A stretch of 33,192 nucleotides of DNA from a virus. The stretch lies in the IMG/VR virus record IMGVR_UViG_3300032086_003438, positions 1-33,192 of that record; one strand, given 5' to 3'. Positions 11,762 to 20,731 of the stretch are shown here, in pieces. The translations under genes were made by a program, and so were the position numbers. Under the pieces are notes generated by a model. It was not told where the DNA came from. It did not search any database and was given only the letters and a program-made list of their open reading frames with translations. The number at the start of each line of letters is the position of its first letter. The first letter of the stretch is position 1.

Positions 11762-12185
11762 CACTTGTACGGCCTTTGTAAATAGTGTATGCACAGATAG
11801 CATAGTAAACCGTAGATAGAGCTAAAATAATATCAAAATCTGATCTTATCCCGAAATATTCTAAAACTAGAATCATTAGAGCAAAAAGCAATAAATAGCC
11901 GCCCCATAAGCACCTTTTTATGTATAAACAGGATTTATGGCACGATTTTTGCAAATATACAAGACACATAAGGGCGAATACAATCGCATTAATTATCAAA
12001 TACTTTAACCCATGAGCAAGCTCATCAGAGGGCTCGTAGATATTGTGCGCAAAAAAAGGCATAATAAATTCAGGCAAAAAGGCGCCAAAAACAAACACAT
12101 AGCCATAAAGCCGCCCTATAGGCTCCTTATCGAAAAGGGCAGCAATAAAGCACAAAGAAACCGCCAAACCCCACATAATATCCAT
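11676..12185 (-). CDS. Multi-pass membrane protein, 169 residues
   Basis: About five hydrophobic segments: near residues 3-18, 27-45, 60-78, 92-110 and 120-137 (for example MWGLAVSLCFIAALFD, GYVFVFGAFLPEFIMPFF, YLLLFALMILVLEYFGI), with a basic C-terminal tail. No family recognised. Lying in the lysis block, it might be a second holin, antiholin or pinholin-like factor, or a superinfection-exclusion protein. Confidence 0.65.
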   Translation of the reverse strand: MDIMWGLAVSLCFIAALFDKEPIGRLYGYVFVFGAFLPEFIMPFFAHNIYEPSDELAHGLKYLIINAIVFALMCLVYLQKSCHKSCLYIKRCLWGGYLLLFALMILVLEYFGIRSDFDIILALSTVYYAICAYTIYKGRTSDGDRISFPKYIIFNNFSLRFAKRYFKKG

Positions 12186-12187
12186 GA

Positions 12188-12313
12188 CTATCTTTTTCCT
12201 TTGGGTTTCTGTGTGGCACGAGGCGTTTTAACCTTAGCTTTAGGAGGCGGTTTAACCTTGGATTTAGGGGGTTTAACTGGAGATTTTTTCCTCGATGTCC
12301 CATAACTAACCAT
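12188..12313 (-). CDS. Small Lys/Pro-rich basic protein, 41 residues
   Basis: Too short for common gene callers but well placed: ATG 12313 follows the holin stop by one base, with GAAGGG 8 bases upstream. The sequence starts MVSYGTSRKKSPVKPPKSKV and repeats a K-V-K-P/T-P pattern, ending RATQKPKGKR. It is highly basic, unfolded-looking and lacks hydrophobic residues. It may bind nucleic acid or membrane phospholipid; function unknown. Confidence 0.6.
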   Translation of the reverse strand: MVSYGTSRKKSPVKPPKSKVKPPPKAKVKTPRATQKPKGKR

Positions 12314-12314
12314 A

Positions 12315-12695
12315 TTAATTGCCCTTCATAACGTTTGTGAGGTTTACACCAAAACTTGACGCTACTATTACGCCAAAAGCGGTACTAATGTCAGCAAAAA
12401 GAGCCTTAACCGTTTCAACCCCATAGGCTACAGAATTGTATTTTTTGCCTTCTACTATAATATCAGAACCGAAACCCATCATCTGCATAAAAACCAACAG
12501 CGCACCAATAAAAAGATAAATCATGTATGCGTTACAAACCATTAGGCTAATATCCCTTCTCATTTTGCCGTTCGGGTCAAGAGCCCGAATCATTAAAGTT
12601 TTTGCTTCTGCTCGGTCTTTGTCGGTTTCAATCCATTCCGTAGCTATATTCTCTATAGATTTTGTGATACCACCAGTTAGCCATTTAAACATCAT
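12315..12695 (-). CDS. Holin, 3-TM (GTA-type) family
   Basis: 126 residues. The charged N-terminal helix (ITKSIENIATEWIETDKDRA) and middle (RALDPNGKMRRDISLMVCNA) followed by hydrophobic helices (YMIYLFIGALLVFMQMMGFG, and TAFGVIVASSFGVNL) match the three-TM holin family known from gene-transfer agents and many phages. It makes the inner-membrane hole that frees the amidase. It overlaps the endolysin gene by 4 bases (ATGA). Confidence 0.82.
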   Translation of the reverse strand: MMFKWLTGGITKSIENIATEWIETDKDRAEAKTLMIRALDPNGKMRRDISLMVCNAYMIYLFIGALLVFMQMMGFGSDIIVEGKKYNSVAYGVETVKALFADISTAFGVIVASSFGVNLTNVMKGN

Positions 12696-13108
12696 GATAA
12701 CCCCAAAAAAGATTCAACATCAAAAGATGGGCACGCCTTGCCATTATCTAAGTCTCTATGACCTTTAATCTCAGGGTTGTTGTATTCGCTTTTTAGTCGA
12801 GCCAATAAAGACTCTAGAGAATAAAACTGGTTTTGTGTAAAGTTGCAATCAGCATTATTGTCTTTATCAACACCACCAACCAAACAAATACCTAATGAAC
12901 CTTCATTGTGGCCTTTAACATGGGCACCGCTAATATGATCAGGTCTACCCTTCTCAATATCACCGTTGCGCTTAATAACATAATGGTATCCTATATCAGA
13001 CCAACCGTTACCGTTGACATCGTTGACATGCCAATCCCGAATTGTATTTGCGTCAATATCCATGTCAGGCGGTGTAACGCTACAGTGAACCACAATAAGG
13101 TTAATCAT
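12692..13108 (-). CDS. Endolysin, N-acetylmuramoyl-L-alanine amidase (T7 lysozyme-like)
   Basis: 138 residues, Amidase_2 fold. Zinc ligands His8 (IVVHCS), His117 (GHRDLD) and Cys126 (KACPSFD) are present, with Tyr41 (IGYHYVI) and Lys124 in the positions of the T7 lysozyme catalytic pair. It cuts the amide bond between N-acetylmuramic acid and L-alanine of peptidoglycan. There is no signal peptide, consistent with holin-dependent release. T7 lysozyme also inhibits its RNA polymerase; this phage has no such polymerase, and the short N-terminus lacks that extension. Confidence 0.94.
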   Translation of the reverse strand: MINLIVVHCSVTPPDMDIDANTIRDWHVNDVNGNGWSDIGYHYVIKRNGDIEKGRPDHISGAHVKGHNEGSLGICLVGGVDKDNNADCNFTQNQFYSLESLLARLKSEYNNPEIKGHRDLDNGKACPSFDVESFLGLS

Positions 13109-13563
13109 AAAAATCTCTCATTAAACTCAGAACCTTGCATCATTTCAGCTTTATAGCCCATATTAAGCAATGAGTCTATAATTTTAACGCCATTAATGCG
13201 GTATTTGATGCCCAAATCTACACCAATGGATAAAAGCGCACGCTGTATAACCTCATAGCAATAAAAATGCTGCTCGGCATGAATACCTAATCCCCACAAA
13301 ATAACGCCTAACGTGTCGTACTTAACGCCAATGTTGTTTTCTATCCACTTACTGCAATCCCCGGGCACATCAAAAACAATAACGGTTCTGCCGTCGCGCA
13401 CCTTTTCAACTTCTCCGAATCTTCCGCGCAAAAAATTGGAGTCGTATAGCTTCCCATTGTTGTAAATCATGCCGTGCGGGTAAGCCGTTTGACCGCCCAT
13501 GAACAGAGTGTAAATAGGTGCAAACCAGCTACCTTTGCTAGACTCGCAAATAATGACTTTCAT
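13105..13563 (-). CDS. Papain-like (permuted NlpC/P60, YiiX-type) enzyme
   Basis: 152 residues. The order His then Cys (AYPHGMIYNNGKLYDSNFLR around residues 28-47, then HFYCYEVIQRALL around 101-113) fits circularly permuted NlpC/P60 enzymes, where His32 and Cys104 would form the catalytic pair. Such enzymes cleave peptide, amide or ester bonds; in phages they may trim peptidoglycan or lipids, or modify virion proteins. It lies between the fibre cluster and the endolysin, with which it overlaps by 4 bases. Confidence 0.65.
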   Translation of the reverse strand: MKVIICESSKGSWFAPIYTLFMGGQTAYPHGMIYNNGKLYDSNFLRGRFGEVEKVRDGRTVIVFDVPGDCSKWIENNIGVKYDTLGVILWGLGIHAEQHFYCYEVIQRALLSIGVDLGIKYRINGVKIIDSLLNMGYKAEMMQGSEFNERFL

Positions 13564-13565
13564 TA

Positions 13566-13991
13566 TTAACCTGTAAAATTAACCTTTAAACAGCTTTGTC
13601 TAAACGGAATCCAAACAGCCTCAAAAGCATCAATGTTTGAACTTGTTAAAGTAAGCTTATTTTCGTTTTCAAATTGGAAAACAACGTCATTCCCAGCCAA
13701 GACAAATTCTTTGATAGATGCTAAGCCCCACTGATCTTCTTTAAATGCGCTACACATAACACCTTCAAAATCAACACCTGTCATCATGGTTTGCTGTCGC
13801 AGATCTTCGATTTTCTTGTTACTCTCTGCTTTTTTAAACTCTTCCGTGAGAATAGCTGCTTGTGCTTCCGCTTCTGCCATATCAATGGTGTCTGTGATTT
13901 CTTTAGAACCTTCAAATATTTTTAAGGAGTCTCCCTCATCTACGATGGATGTAATATTAGGGTATAAGTTGTAGAGTGCTTGATGTATCAT
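13566..13991 (-). CDS. Fibre-associated protein, DUF4376-like
   Basis: 141 residues: an N-terminal MIHQALYNLYPNITSIVDEG segment, an Ala/Glu-rich helix (AEAEAQAAILTEEFKKAESN), then a domain with GVDFEGVMCSAFKEDQWGLA and LTLTSSNIDAFEAVWIPFRQ. The C-terminal pattern is close to DUF4376, common next to tail fibre genes and often called fibre assembly or chaperone-like. It starts 1 base after the fibre gene ends. Confidence 0.65.
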   Translation of the reverse strand: MIHQALYNLYPNITSIVDEGDSLKIFEGSKEITDTIDMAEAEAQAAILTEEFKKAESNKKIEDLRQQTMMTGVDFEGVMCSAFKEDQWGLASIKEFVLAGNDVVFQFENENKLTLTSSNIDAFEAVWIPFRQSCLKVNFTG

Positions 13992-13992
13992 A

Positions 13993-15408
13993 TTAAGTGA
14001 TCTCCAAGATTATTAGGGATGATGTAGCGCGTTCTTGGCCAAATGTATCGGTGTCACTTACAGTCCTGTTGTTGTATAAGGTTTGGGCATCGCGTGTATG
14101 TATAAAAACTTTATAGGTAATAGAGTTAGTAGTATTAGGCTCATCTAAGTACTGTCCATCCCATGAGTCCATTGTTGAATCGGCATCGCTGCTATAATAC
14201 CCTTGAGACAATACACCCCTTCCGACAGACCTATTACCTGCTGCTGCGGGATTACCTATGTAAGAACTGTCTCTTTTAAAGCCGAAAACAGTGTTTTGGT
14301 TGTTAGTGTTACTTCCCTCCCCATTCCAATTAGCCATTAGTAAAAACTTACTATTAGTAGATTGGGGAGTAAGGGTCACACTTAAACCTGTTATCTCTGC
14401 TGGTGTATTAGCTGTTAAAGACTGACTACTAGTTGTAGTAACGTCTACAGAGTGTACTAATGTTTTAGAGCTTGCAACCTCATCTATTGCCGCCTGAACA
14501 TCGGTTGCTGTAAGCCCTGAAGTTGTATTGTCATAAGTAACATTGGCCGAATCAATAGAGCTTACATCCTGAGCAACCTCATCTATTGCCGCCTGAACAT
14601 CGGTTGCTGTAAGCCCTGAAGAGGCATTATCATAAGTAACATTGGCCGACTGAGCAACCTCATCAACCTTTTCCTTTAATGTCTTGGTGTTGCTATAAGC
14701 GGGTTCGACACGCTCTGCATATCGGGAAGCATTATCAGTGAAAACAATTGTCGAAAATCCATCATCAGATACAGCGCCGCTTTTTACTGCAAAATAGCCT
14801 CCATTATCCGATAAAACAATAATCTGTCCATCAGCCAAACTCGAACTGTCGTAAGCTCTTAATGCGGCATAATTTGCTAAAGGGATACCGTTTTCAACAA
14901 TCCCATCACCCAGCGTTATAGCTTCAAGAGCTGTCCCGGCTGCATTAACTCTCCAAATCGTGTTAGGGGTAAGCTCTGGCAGTTGTATGCCACTTGCACC
15001 GTGAGCCGACTCATTAAAGCTAGGAGCAAGTCTTATAGCTTCTTTTGCTTGCTTTGCAATGCTTAGCGACCTGTCCATGTCGTTATCCACAAGATCAGGA
15101 TCAAAAACACCGCCATCCTTATAATCGGTACTCCGCGTTTCTGATACATTTGAGATAATAGTAATCCTATCACCAAGCGTCGCCCCGCTATCTAAAGTTA
15201 CTACTCCACCCTGGCTTGCGTCTTGGTCTGCATTCGGCGTCATTGTGTACGCTGTTATTAGGTAGGTCGCGTCATCAAAATCAACCCCGGCGGGAGTTTG
15301 ATAAACTTTAACGTCTGTATTACCAAAAACACGGAAATTAAATGTAAAAACCGTCTGCCCTGCTGTTGCTACATACTCTTCTCTTAAATCTGCTGTAGAA
15401 ACTGTCAT
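13993..15408 (-). CDS. Tail fibre protein (T7 gp17-like N-terminus)
   Basis: 471 residues. The N-terminus (EYVATAGQTVFTFNFRVFGN and KVYQTPAG) is the T7-type fibre domain that attaches to the tail, about residues 1-150. A central region follows, then two 33-residue repeats (SGLTATDVQAAIDEVA) of the trimerising kind, and a C-terminal beta-rich head (LTANTPAEITGLSVTLTPQS to SSLIILEIT) likely to bind the receptor. ATG overlaps the preceding stop (ATGA). Confidence 0.9.
   Translation of the reverse strand: MTVSTADLREEYVATAGQTVFTFNFRVFGNTDVKVYQTPAGVDFDDATYLITAYTMTPNADQDASQGGVVTLDSGATLGDRITIISNVSETRSTDYKDGGVFDPDLVDNDMDRSLSIAKQAKEAIRLAPSFNESAHGASGIQLPELTPNTIWRVNAAGTALEAITLGDGIVENGIPLANYAALRAYDSSSLADGQIIVLSDNGGYFAVKSGAVSDDGFSTIVFTDNASRYAERVEPAYSNTKTLKEKVDEVAQSANVTYDNASSGLTATDVQAAIDEVAQDVSSIDSANVTYDNTTSGLTATDVQAAIDEVASSKTLVHSVDVTTTSSQSLTANTPAEITGLSVTLTPQSTNSKFLLMANWNGEGSNTNNQNTVFGFKRDSSYIGNPAAAGNRSVGRGVLSQGYYSSDADSTMDSWDGQYLDEPNTTNSITYKVFIHTRDAQTLYNNRTVSDTDTFGQERATSSLIILEIT
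14474..14671. repeat. Two 99-bp direct repeats in the fibre gene
   Basis: The 49-base block starting GCAACCTCATCTATTGCCGC occurs at 14474-14522 and 14573-14621, 99 bases (33 codons) apart, almost without change; a third truncated start appears near 14653. They encode the TATDVQAAIDEVA repeats. Near identity at the DNA level implies recent duplication or gene conversion. Confidence 0.85.
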
Positions 15409-18293
15409 TGCGCTGCCTCCGATATTTCGTGTGATGCGCGTCTTAAATAGAATAAGTTATTGTACGGCAATAACCGTAGAAATGCTTTTGTATCACTATC
15501 TTTCCATTCGTTTTCATCAGTTGCCGAATTAGCCACCCTTGATAACGAGCTAACTAAACTTCCGTAAGATGGGCCAATAGCGGCTTCCGCAAAACTGCGA
15601 GAAGCAAACCTAGAGGCGGGCTGATCTATTCCTATTAGTGGCCTAAAGCCAAACCTATTACCGGTTAGCTTTTCAGCAGTATTATTAGCCTCCATAAGAA
15701 TTCCCATAGCGCCTGACCTGTCAATACCATCCATCACTAAGCGCTTAACGCTCTCCGGGTCATCTGGGTCAAAATCGTATTCTCTGCCAGAATTCCAACT
15801 CTTAAACAATGTTGTCATCATGCCCAATCCTATCATAAATGTCATCCCAGAAAAAAAGCTCGCATCCTGCCCTTGGAGTCCGGCCAAAAGTGCTCTCTGT
15901 GTAGACGACACCATAAATGATCTAAACTGCAATATAGTCTTGCCAAGATCGCGAGACATGACAAGCGGCTTTTCTTGCCCCGGAACTATAATAACCCGAT
16001 CAGATTCTTTGCGTAACGCCGCCCCCCACTTAAACGCTAAGTCCTGATTATCCCATTCTCTAGCGTTAAAAATTCTTGCTCCATCAACAACTATGCTATG
16101 TTTTTTTAATTCATTAAAAATATCTTTTGCGGCAAATTCATCTATGCCTAATTTTTCTAGTTTGGGGTTTTTAAACTTTCCAGCCTTCAGCTCATCGAAT
16201 ACCCGTGCTTGCATAGCTAAACCATGGATAATTTTTTGTGAGTCCGTCCATTGGTTCATCAAAGAAATGTTGCCGAAATGGTTTGACAAATACTCAATAG
16301 ATTTTTCAACCTTGGTCTTACCTATATTGTAATCAGTAATATCCGCTATAGCATCAATGCGCCCGTTAGTATAAGTTTCTGCACCAATACCCCAGTATCT
16401 AAAATCTTCTGCAACCTCTGGATTAATTTTAAACCCTTTAAGATTTCTTAGAAGAGGAATAAGCCCATCTTTATGGGCGCGGATAAAGCCTTCTGCCATA
16501 TTAATTCTAGCAACATCAGGGAACGACGACGGAACAACCCCACCCATTAATCGAATAAAATTTAAATTTCTAGCCGCTGCATGTATTCTGCGACCAATAC
16601 TAGGATTCATAGGATCGTCAGGCAAATCATAAGTGCCCCGGATTCTATCGCGCATCCCAACTATAGCTTTAACCTCCCTAATGCCTTGAGATTTAAGCTT
16701 TTTTGCTTTTGTGGGGTCTGTTTCTTTTTTAAGCAATTCTCGGTATTTTGCCTCAATATCGCCTATTTGGCTTTGCATCATTACCGCATCTGACGGGTCA
16801 ACGTTCTGGCCGCCAAACGCCCTGACTAGCTCGGCATCTGCAACCGTTTGTCTAACGTAAGATGATGATAACGCTTCGATGTCATTTTCTAAAAAATCTT
16901 CGATTAGTTCATCTTCAATATCAAATACACGCGACTTAAATACACCTTTTAACTTGTTAGGCTTACCTCCGTGAGAAGCCGTAACCGCGTGGTCATAGGG
17001 CAAAATACCATCAGGCGTTTTCATTATTCGACCCGCTATCTCAAGCGCTAGATCATCCGCATCCTCTGGCGTTTCAAATTCCTGTCTTGACTGCAGCCAG
17101 TCTGAAACAATTCTCTGAAATTGATTGATGTTAGCGGCTACCTTTTCCCTGTCCCAGCGACGATTAACATAATTTGCGGCCGTTGAAACATCAACATCTT
17201 CACCTAACATTTTCAACTCGATCAAGTCTTTTTTGATCGGATCATATACTTCAGCTCGCCAGTTATCAGCAGAACGTTTAATAAACTCGTCCTGCCCATC
17301 AACTGGGTTTCTCATTTCCTTAGTAACTCGCTCGTTAAACTGCCGATTAGACATTTTTCCGCCAGCTTTTTTGTAATCAACATAGGCTTGTTTATGAACT
17401 GATAACCCGCGATAAATATAGGCATCACGCTTGGTTTTTGCCAACTGCTCAACACTTTGACCCTGACCACCAATTAGCTCATATGGCGACTCAGAAAGCC
17501 TTGCAGTAATATTTCTCACCTCTGGAACCTTGCTCGATAAGCCAGCATCTAAAGGAGAAATATAAGATAATCCCTTTGAGGCTTTTTGTATATTTTTCCC
17601 TTTTATCTCCACGTCCTCAAACGCCTGAGCAGCGCCTACAGACTTTTCTATAGGTAATTCATCATCTAGGATTTCTTCTACTTCATCAAAAAAAGTAGGG
17701 TGTTCGGACCTGATCTGATTTAGCTTGGCTGTGCCGCCGCCAAGAGCGCCACTAATAAGCATCGCTGCCGTGATGTTAATCAGTGTTTCTTCTTGTGTTC
17801 TTTCAAGCTGTTGTGTATGTAATAGTGCTTCTTGTGATGACACGGTTCCGGCTCCTACTGCTGCCGTATAAAGTGCGCCTTGCATAACTTTCCCGCTTTT
17901 GTACGCACGGTAGGCTTGCCCTCCAACAGGGATAAAATTAATCGGGCTTAATGTTCCAGCTATCATTGACGCGGCAACCCCATCAACGCCAGTTAATTTC
18001 TCTCTATGTTTGCGCTCTTTTTCCGTTTGCCGCCTAACCGATTCAAGCTGAGATGGGCTATCTGCCAAAGCGGCATTAAAAACAAAGTTTTCATCCAACT
18101 TTTCATCTTCTGTTAAATCGTCAAGCGCGTTATATTCACCTTCATAATAAATGTCCGGGAGGCCATTTTCACGAGCAATTGCAGCACCTATCTCATTGTC
18201 AGTCACAAAAGCGGATTTTAGCTTTTCGCCAAATGAAATATCATCCGAATCCTGCAAATGTTCAGGGATGTATCGCTGAATATTAGGGTACAC
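15405..18293 (-). CDS. Large internal virion / ejection protein (T7 gp16 position)
   Basis: 962 residues, the largest protein of the phage. It lies between the second ejection protein and the fibre, where T7-like phages encode gp16. Features: an N-terminal helical region, a small hydrophobic GVDGVAASMIAGTLSPINFI/GGQAYRAY stretch near residues 98-125 and another TAAMLISGALGGGTA near 175, then long mixed charged helices. I see no lysozyme/transglycosylase motif. It would enter the cell with the DNA and form the trans-envelope channel. GTG start with AGAGG upstream; overlaps the preceding gene by 11 bases. Confidence 0.82.
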   Translation of the reverse strand: MYPNIQRYIPEHLQDSDDISFGEKLKSAFVTDNEIGAAIARENGLPDIYYEGEYNALDDLTEDEKLDENFVFNAALADSPSQLESVRRQTEKERKHREKLTGVDGVAASMIAGTLSPINFIPVGGQAYRAYKSGKVMQGALYTAAVGAGTVSSQEALLHTQQLERTQEETLINITAAMLISGALGGGTAKLNQIRSEHPTFFDEVEEILDDELPIEKSVGAAQAFEDVEIKGKNIQKASKGLSYISPLDAGLSSKVPEVRNITARLSESPYELIGGQGQSVEQLAKTKRDAYIYRGLSVHKQAYVDYKKAGGKMSNRQFNERVTKEMRNPVDGQDEFIKRSADNWRAEVYDPIKKDLIELKMLGEDVDVSTAANYVNRRWDREKVAANINQFQRIVSDWLQSRQEFETPEDADDLALEIAGRIMKTPDGILPYDHAVTASHGGKPNKLKGVFKSRVFDIEDELIEDFLENDIEALSSSYVRQTVADAELVRAFGGQNVDPSDAVMMQSQIGDIEAKYRELLKKETDPTKAKKLKSQGIREVKAIVGMRDRIRGTYDLPDDPMNPSIGRRIHAAARNLNFIRLMGGVVPSSFPDVARINMAEGFIRAHKDGLIPLLRNLKGFKINPEVAEDFRYWGIGAETYTNGRIDAIADITDYNIGKTKVEKSIEYLSNHFGNISLMNQWTDSQKIIHGLAMQARVFDELKAGKFKNPKLEKLGIDEFAAKDIFNELKKHSIVVDGARIFNAREWDNQDLAFKWGAALRKESDRVIIVPGQEKPLVMSRDLGKTILQFRSFMVSSTQRALLAGLQGQDASFFSGMTFMIGLGMMTTLFKSWNSGREYDFDPDDPESVKRLVMDGIDRSGAMGILMEANNTAEKLTGNRFGFRPLIGIDQPASRFASRSFAEAAIGPSYGSLVSSLSRVANSATDENEWKDSDTKAFLRLLPYNNLFYLRRASHEISEAAQ

Positions 18294-20271
18294 GTTTAGT
18301 CCTCTTCACCCATTCATCTACTGTTTCTCCCGGCCGCTTAATATTCCATCCTTCCTTCTGCATAACTTCTGATTTTTGGATGTTTTCTTCTTTTCGTTTT
18401 TCCAATACAGGACTTTTGTCAGGGTAAAATCTACCCTCAGATTCTCCAACGTAAAACTGCCAAACACCATTTGACTTGAACTTAATAAGGTATGAAGGAA
18501 CACGTGAATTAGCTTCGCTGGCTGTTATTTTATCAGACACAAGGCGCACCTCATCAACATCACTTAATGTGTCTTTAAGCACCAGTTCTCTTGCCTGATT
18601 AGCAACCCATTTACTAGAACCATTTATCTGGTAAAAGTTATCAGGGCTATAGGCTATAGTCTGCCCTTCCCATTCCTGCCATTTATTCTGAATCAGCTTT
18701 TTAGCGTGGGACTTAGCATCGTCTATTTCCATCCCTGAACCTGCAAACGATTCAACTAAACCCTGATAGTCTCTCGCAATATGCGGCTGTGAAAGGACAT
18801 CAACATCATCCCACGCTAAAACGTACTTCGCTTCATCTATATAATCTGTTTTTTCGTCTTTCAATCGTTTTAACTGAGCATCAAAAAAAGCTTTGTTTGT
18901 CGGGTCAGTTAAACGCCTAGCTTTATCAATCGCCTCTTCGGGGGACATAAAATCAAGCAACCGACTCACCTGTGAAGCAAACGCCCTGTCTTTATTTGAA
19001 AATTGGTCATTCATTCCTCTGATCTGACTGAGCCCCTCCATTATAGAAATAGAGTTTTTAATCACTTCTGGGTCATCAGACATCAAGCCCATTGACACTT
19101 CACGCTTTAGAGATGAAGGAACGGTTTTATTTTTGTCGGCAAACATCACTTTTTGCATGACAGACAATTGATTAGCAGCCCTATCATAAACTCGGTTAAT
19201 GGCGTCTTCTTTTGGAACCACTGCTTGATCTCCACCAAGCCTTATAAGAACAGCAGCATCTTCATCAGCTTGCTCTAGTGCTTCGCGCTGCTTGTTAATT
19301 ATCTTTGTTTTTAAAGAAACATACTTACTATCAGTAGGTTTATTTTTGTACAAAGCCTCTAGGTCGCCCAATGTTTCCGAATAATCTCCGGTATTAACTC
19401 TGATCTCTAAATCATTTAATGCCTGAGAATCAACTTCTAAAACTTTTGCTTGATTAGCCTTATCTATTTTTATTTTGTCTACAATATAGGATTCTGCGCG
19501 ACCACGAAATACGTCCCACTCATCGGCTGTAAATCCTTCTGGAACCCGCTTGTTATCATTTAACCACTTAACGGCCTCGGCGGTACTCATGCTATCTATT
19601 TTGCCAAAGTGCGTATGTTCGGTAGCTTCACGCTCAGCATCTCGCATTAGCTCAGAATATTGTGCCTCATTTATATAGCCACTATCTAACTGCTGCGCCA
19701 AGGTTGCCTCATACTTTATAAGACTTTCGGCAGAACCTTCTAAATTACCATTGCGTGCCTGCCTAGCTGCATCATCATAATACGTTGCGCCTGCTTTATT
19801 TAACCCAGCCTTGATTTCATTTTGCTGCTTATTGTAGGCTTGCTCTTGAATGCGCAATCTTTGCCTGTCTGCCGCCTTTCTCGCAGAAAGGATTAATTGG
19901 GGCGCCAATTGAGGGTCTAGCTCTTTTTGCAAACCAGAAAACATACCTTCAATTTCTGCATCATATTTTGCAACATCGCCTTGATTTTTTAATCCAATTT
20001 CACTTATTCGCGAAAGATTATCCGAATCTACTCCTGCAATGTACGCTGCCTCTAAACCTCTGTTATGAGCCTCTGCGGAATCTTTACCAATAAAACCAAA
20101 TAAAGGTTTTTTGCGCTCAATGCTTTCTGCGCCTGTACCTTTTTTTAATCCTTCTTGAAAAGCTTTTTTCTGAATTCGCTCACTTCTTTCTGCACGTCTT
20201 TCAGCCGACCATTGAGAAATCTCACTAGCCAAAGGATTAAAACCGCTTGCTTGAAAAGATGTTTTTCTCAT
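18283..20271 (-). CDS. Internal virion / ejection protein (T7 gp15 position)
   Basis: 662 residues, mostly long charged helices (WSAERRAERSERIQKKAFQE near the start; repeated AREL/ADRQRLRIQEQAYNKQ-type segments), without cysteine-rich or membrane features. Length and order (after the gp14-like and before the gp16-like gene) match the middle ejection protein of T7-like virions, which forms the tubular section across the periplasm. Confidence 0.82.
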   Translation of the reverse strand: MRKTSFQASGFNPLASEISQWSAERRAERSERIQKKAFQEGLKKGTGAESIERKKPLFGFIGKDSAEAHNRGLEAAYIAGVDSDNLSRISEIGLKNQGDVAKYDAEIEGMFSGLQKELDPQLAPQLILSARKAADRQRLRIQEQAYNKQQNEIKAGLNKAGATYYDDAARQARNGNLEGSAESLIKYEATLAQQLDSGYINEAQYSELMRDAEREATEHTHFGKIDSMSTAEAVKWLNDNKRVPEGFTADEWDVFRGRAESYIVDKIKIDKANQAKVLEVDSQALNDLEIRVNTGDYSETLGDLEALYKNKPTDSKYVSLKTKIINKQREALEQADEDAAVLIRLGGDQAVVPKEDAINRVYDRAANQLSVMQKVMFADKNKTVPSSLKREVSMGLMSDDPEVIKNSISIMEGLSQIRGMNDQFSNKDRAFASQVSRLLDFMSPEEAIDKARRLTDPTNKAFFDAQLKRLKDEKTDYIDEAKYVLAWDDVDVLSQPHIARDYQGLVESFAGSGMEIDDAKSHAKKLIQNKWQEWEGQTIAYSPDNFYQINGSSKWVANQARELVLKDTLSDVDEVRLVSDKITASEANSRVPSYLIKFKSNGVWQFYVGESEGRFYPDKSPVLEKRKEENIQKSEVMQKEGWNIKRPGETVDEWVKRTKRVP

Positions 20272-20275
20272 AACC

Positions 20276-20731
20276 TTAAGTCAAATAAGATCCTGCTGTT
20301 TTTAACAAACTAATACCTGCTTTTGCTTTATAAGCAGAAGCCTTCTGTTGTGCCTTATAAGTGGCCGCAGATTTAGCCGTTTCTGATCCATATTTTTCAA
20401 ATTTTAACCGATCTTTTTCGCGCCTCATTTCTTCTCTCGAGCGCTCGCTTTCAATCCCTGAGCGTCTTGCGGTTTCACGCATAGCAGCTATAGGGCTGCC
20501 TTCAAAAACAGCCACACCACGGCCAGCGGCGCTTGCTCTTTGAGCGGCTATAGCATCAGCTAGCGCCGTTTTCCGGTTTGCCTCTTCTGCCGCATATTTT
20601 GATTCCGAAGCCGCGTATTCAGCCTCAGACCTAGCAAAATTAGCGTCCTCTTGGTAATTCGATATACGGCCCTCTGATTTAGCAACACTTGCTTGGCTTA
20701 AACTTTGAGCTATATCTAATATCTCTGTCAT
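20276..20731 (-). CDS. Internal virion protein, gp14-like
   Basis: 151 residues, very rich in Ala, Glu, Ser and Arg (FARSEAEYAASESKYAAEEA), a long helix, with the conserved-looking AIAAQRASAAGRGVAVFEGS segment in the middle typical of the small ejection protein of T7-like marine phages. It is predicted to insert in the outer membrane on DNA entry. Starts inside the stop of the nozzle gene (ATGA overlap). Confidence 0.82.
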   Translation of the reverse strand: MTEILDIAQSLSQASVAKSEGRISNYQEDANFARSEAEYAASESKYAAEEANRKTALADAIAAQRASAAGRGVAVFEGSPIAAMRETARRSGIESERSREEMRREKDRLKFEKYGSETAKSAATYKAQQKASAYKAKAGISLLKTAGSYLT

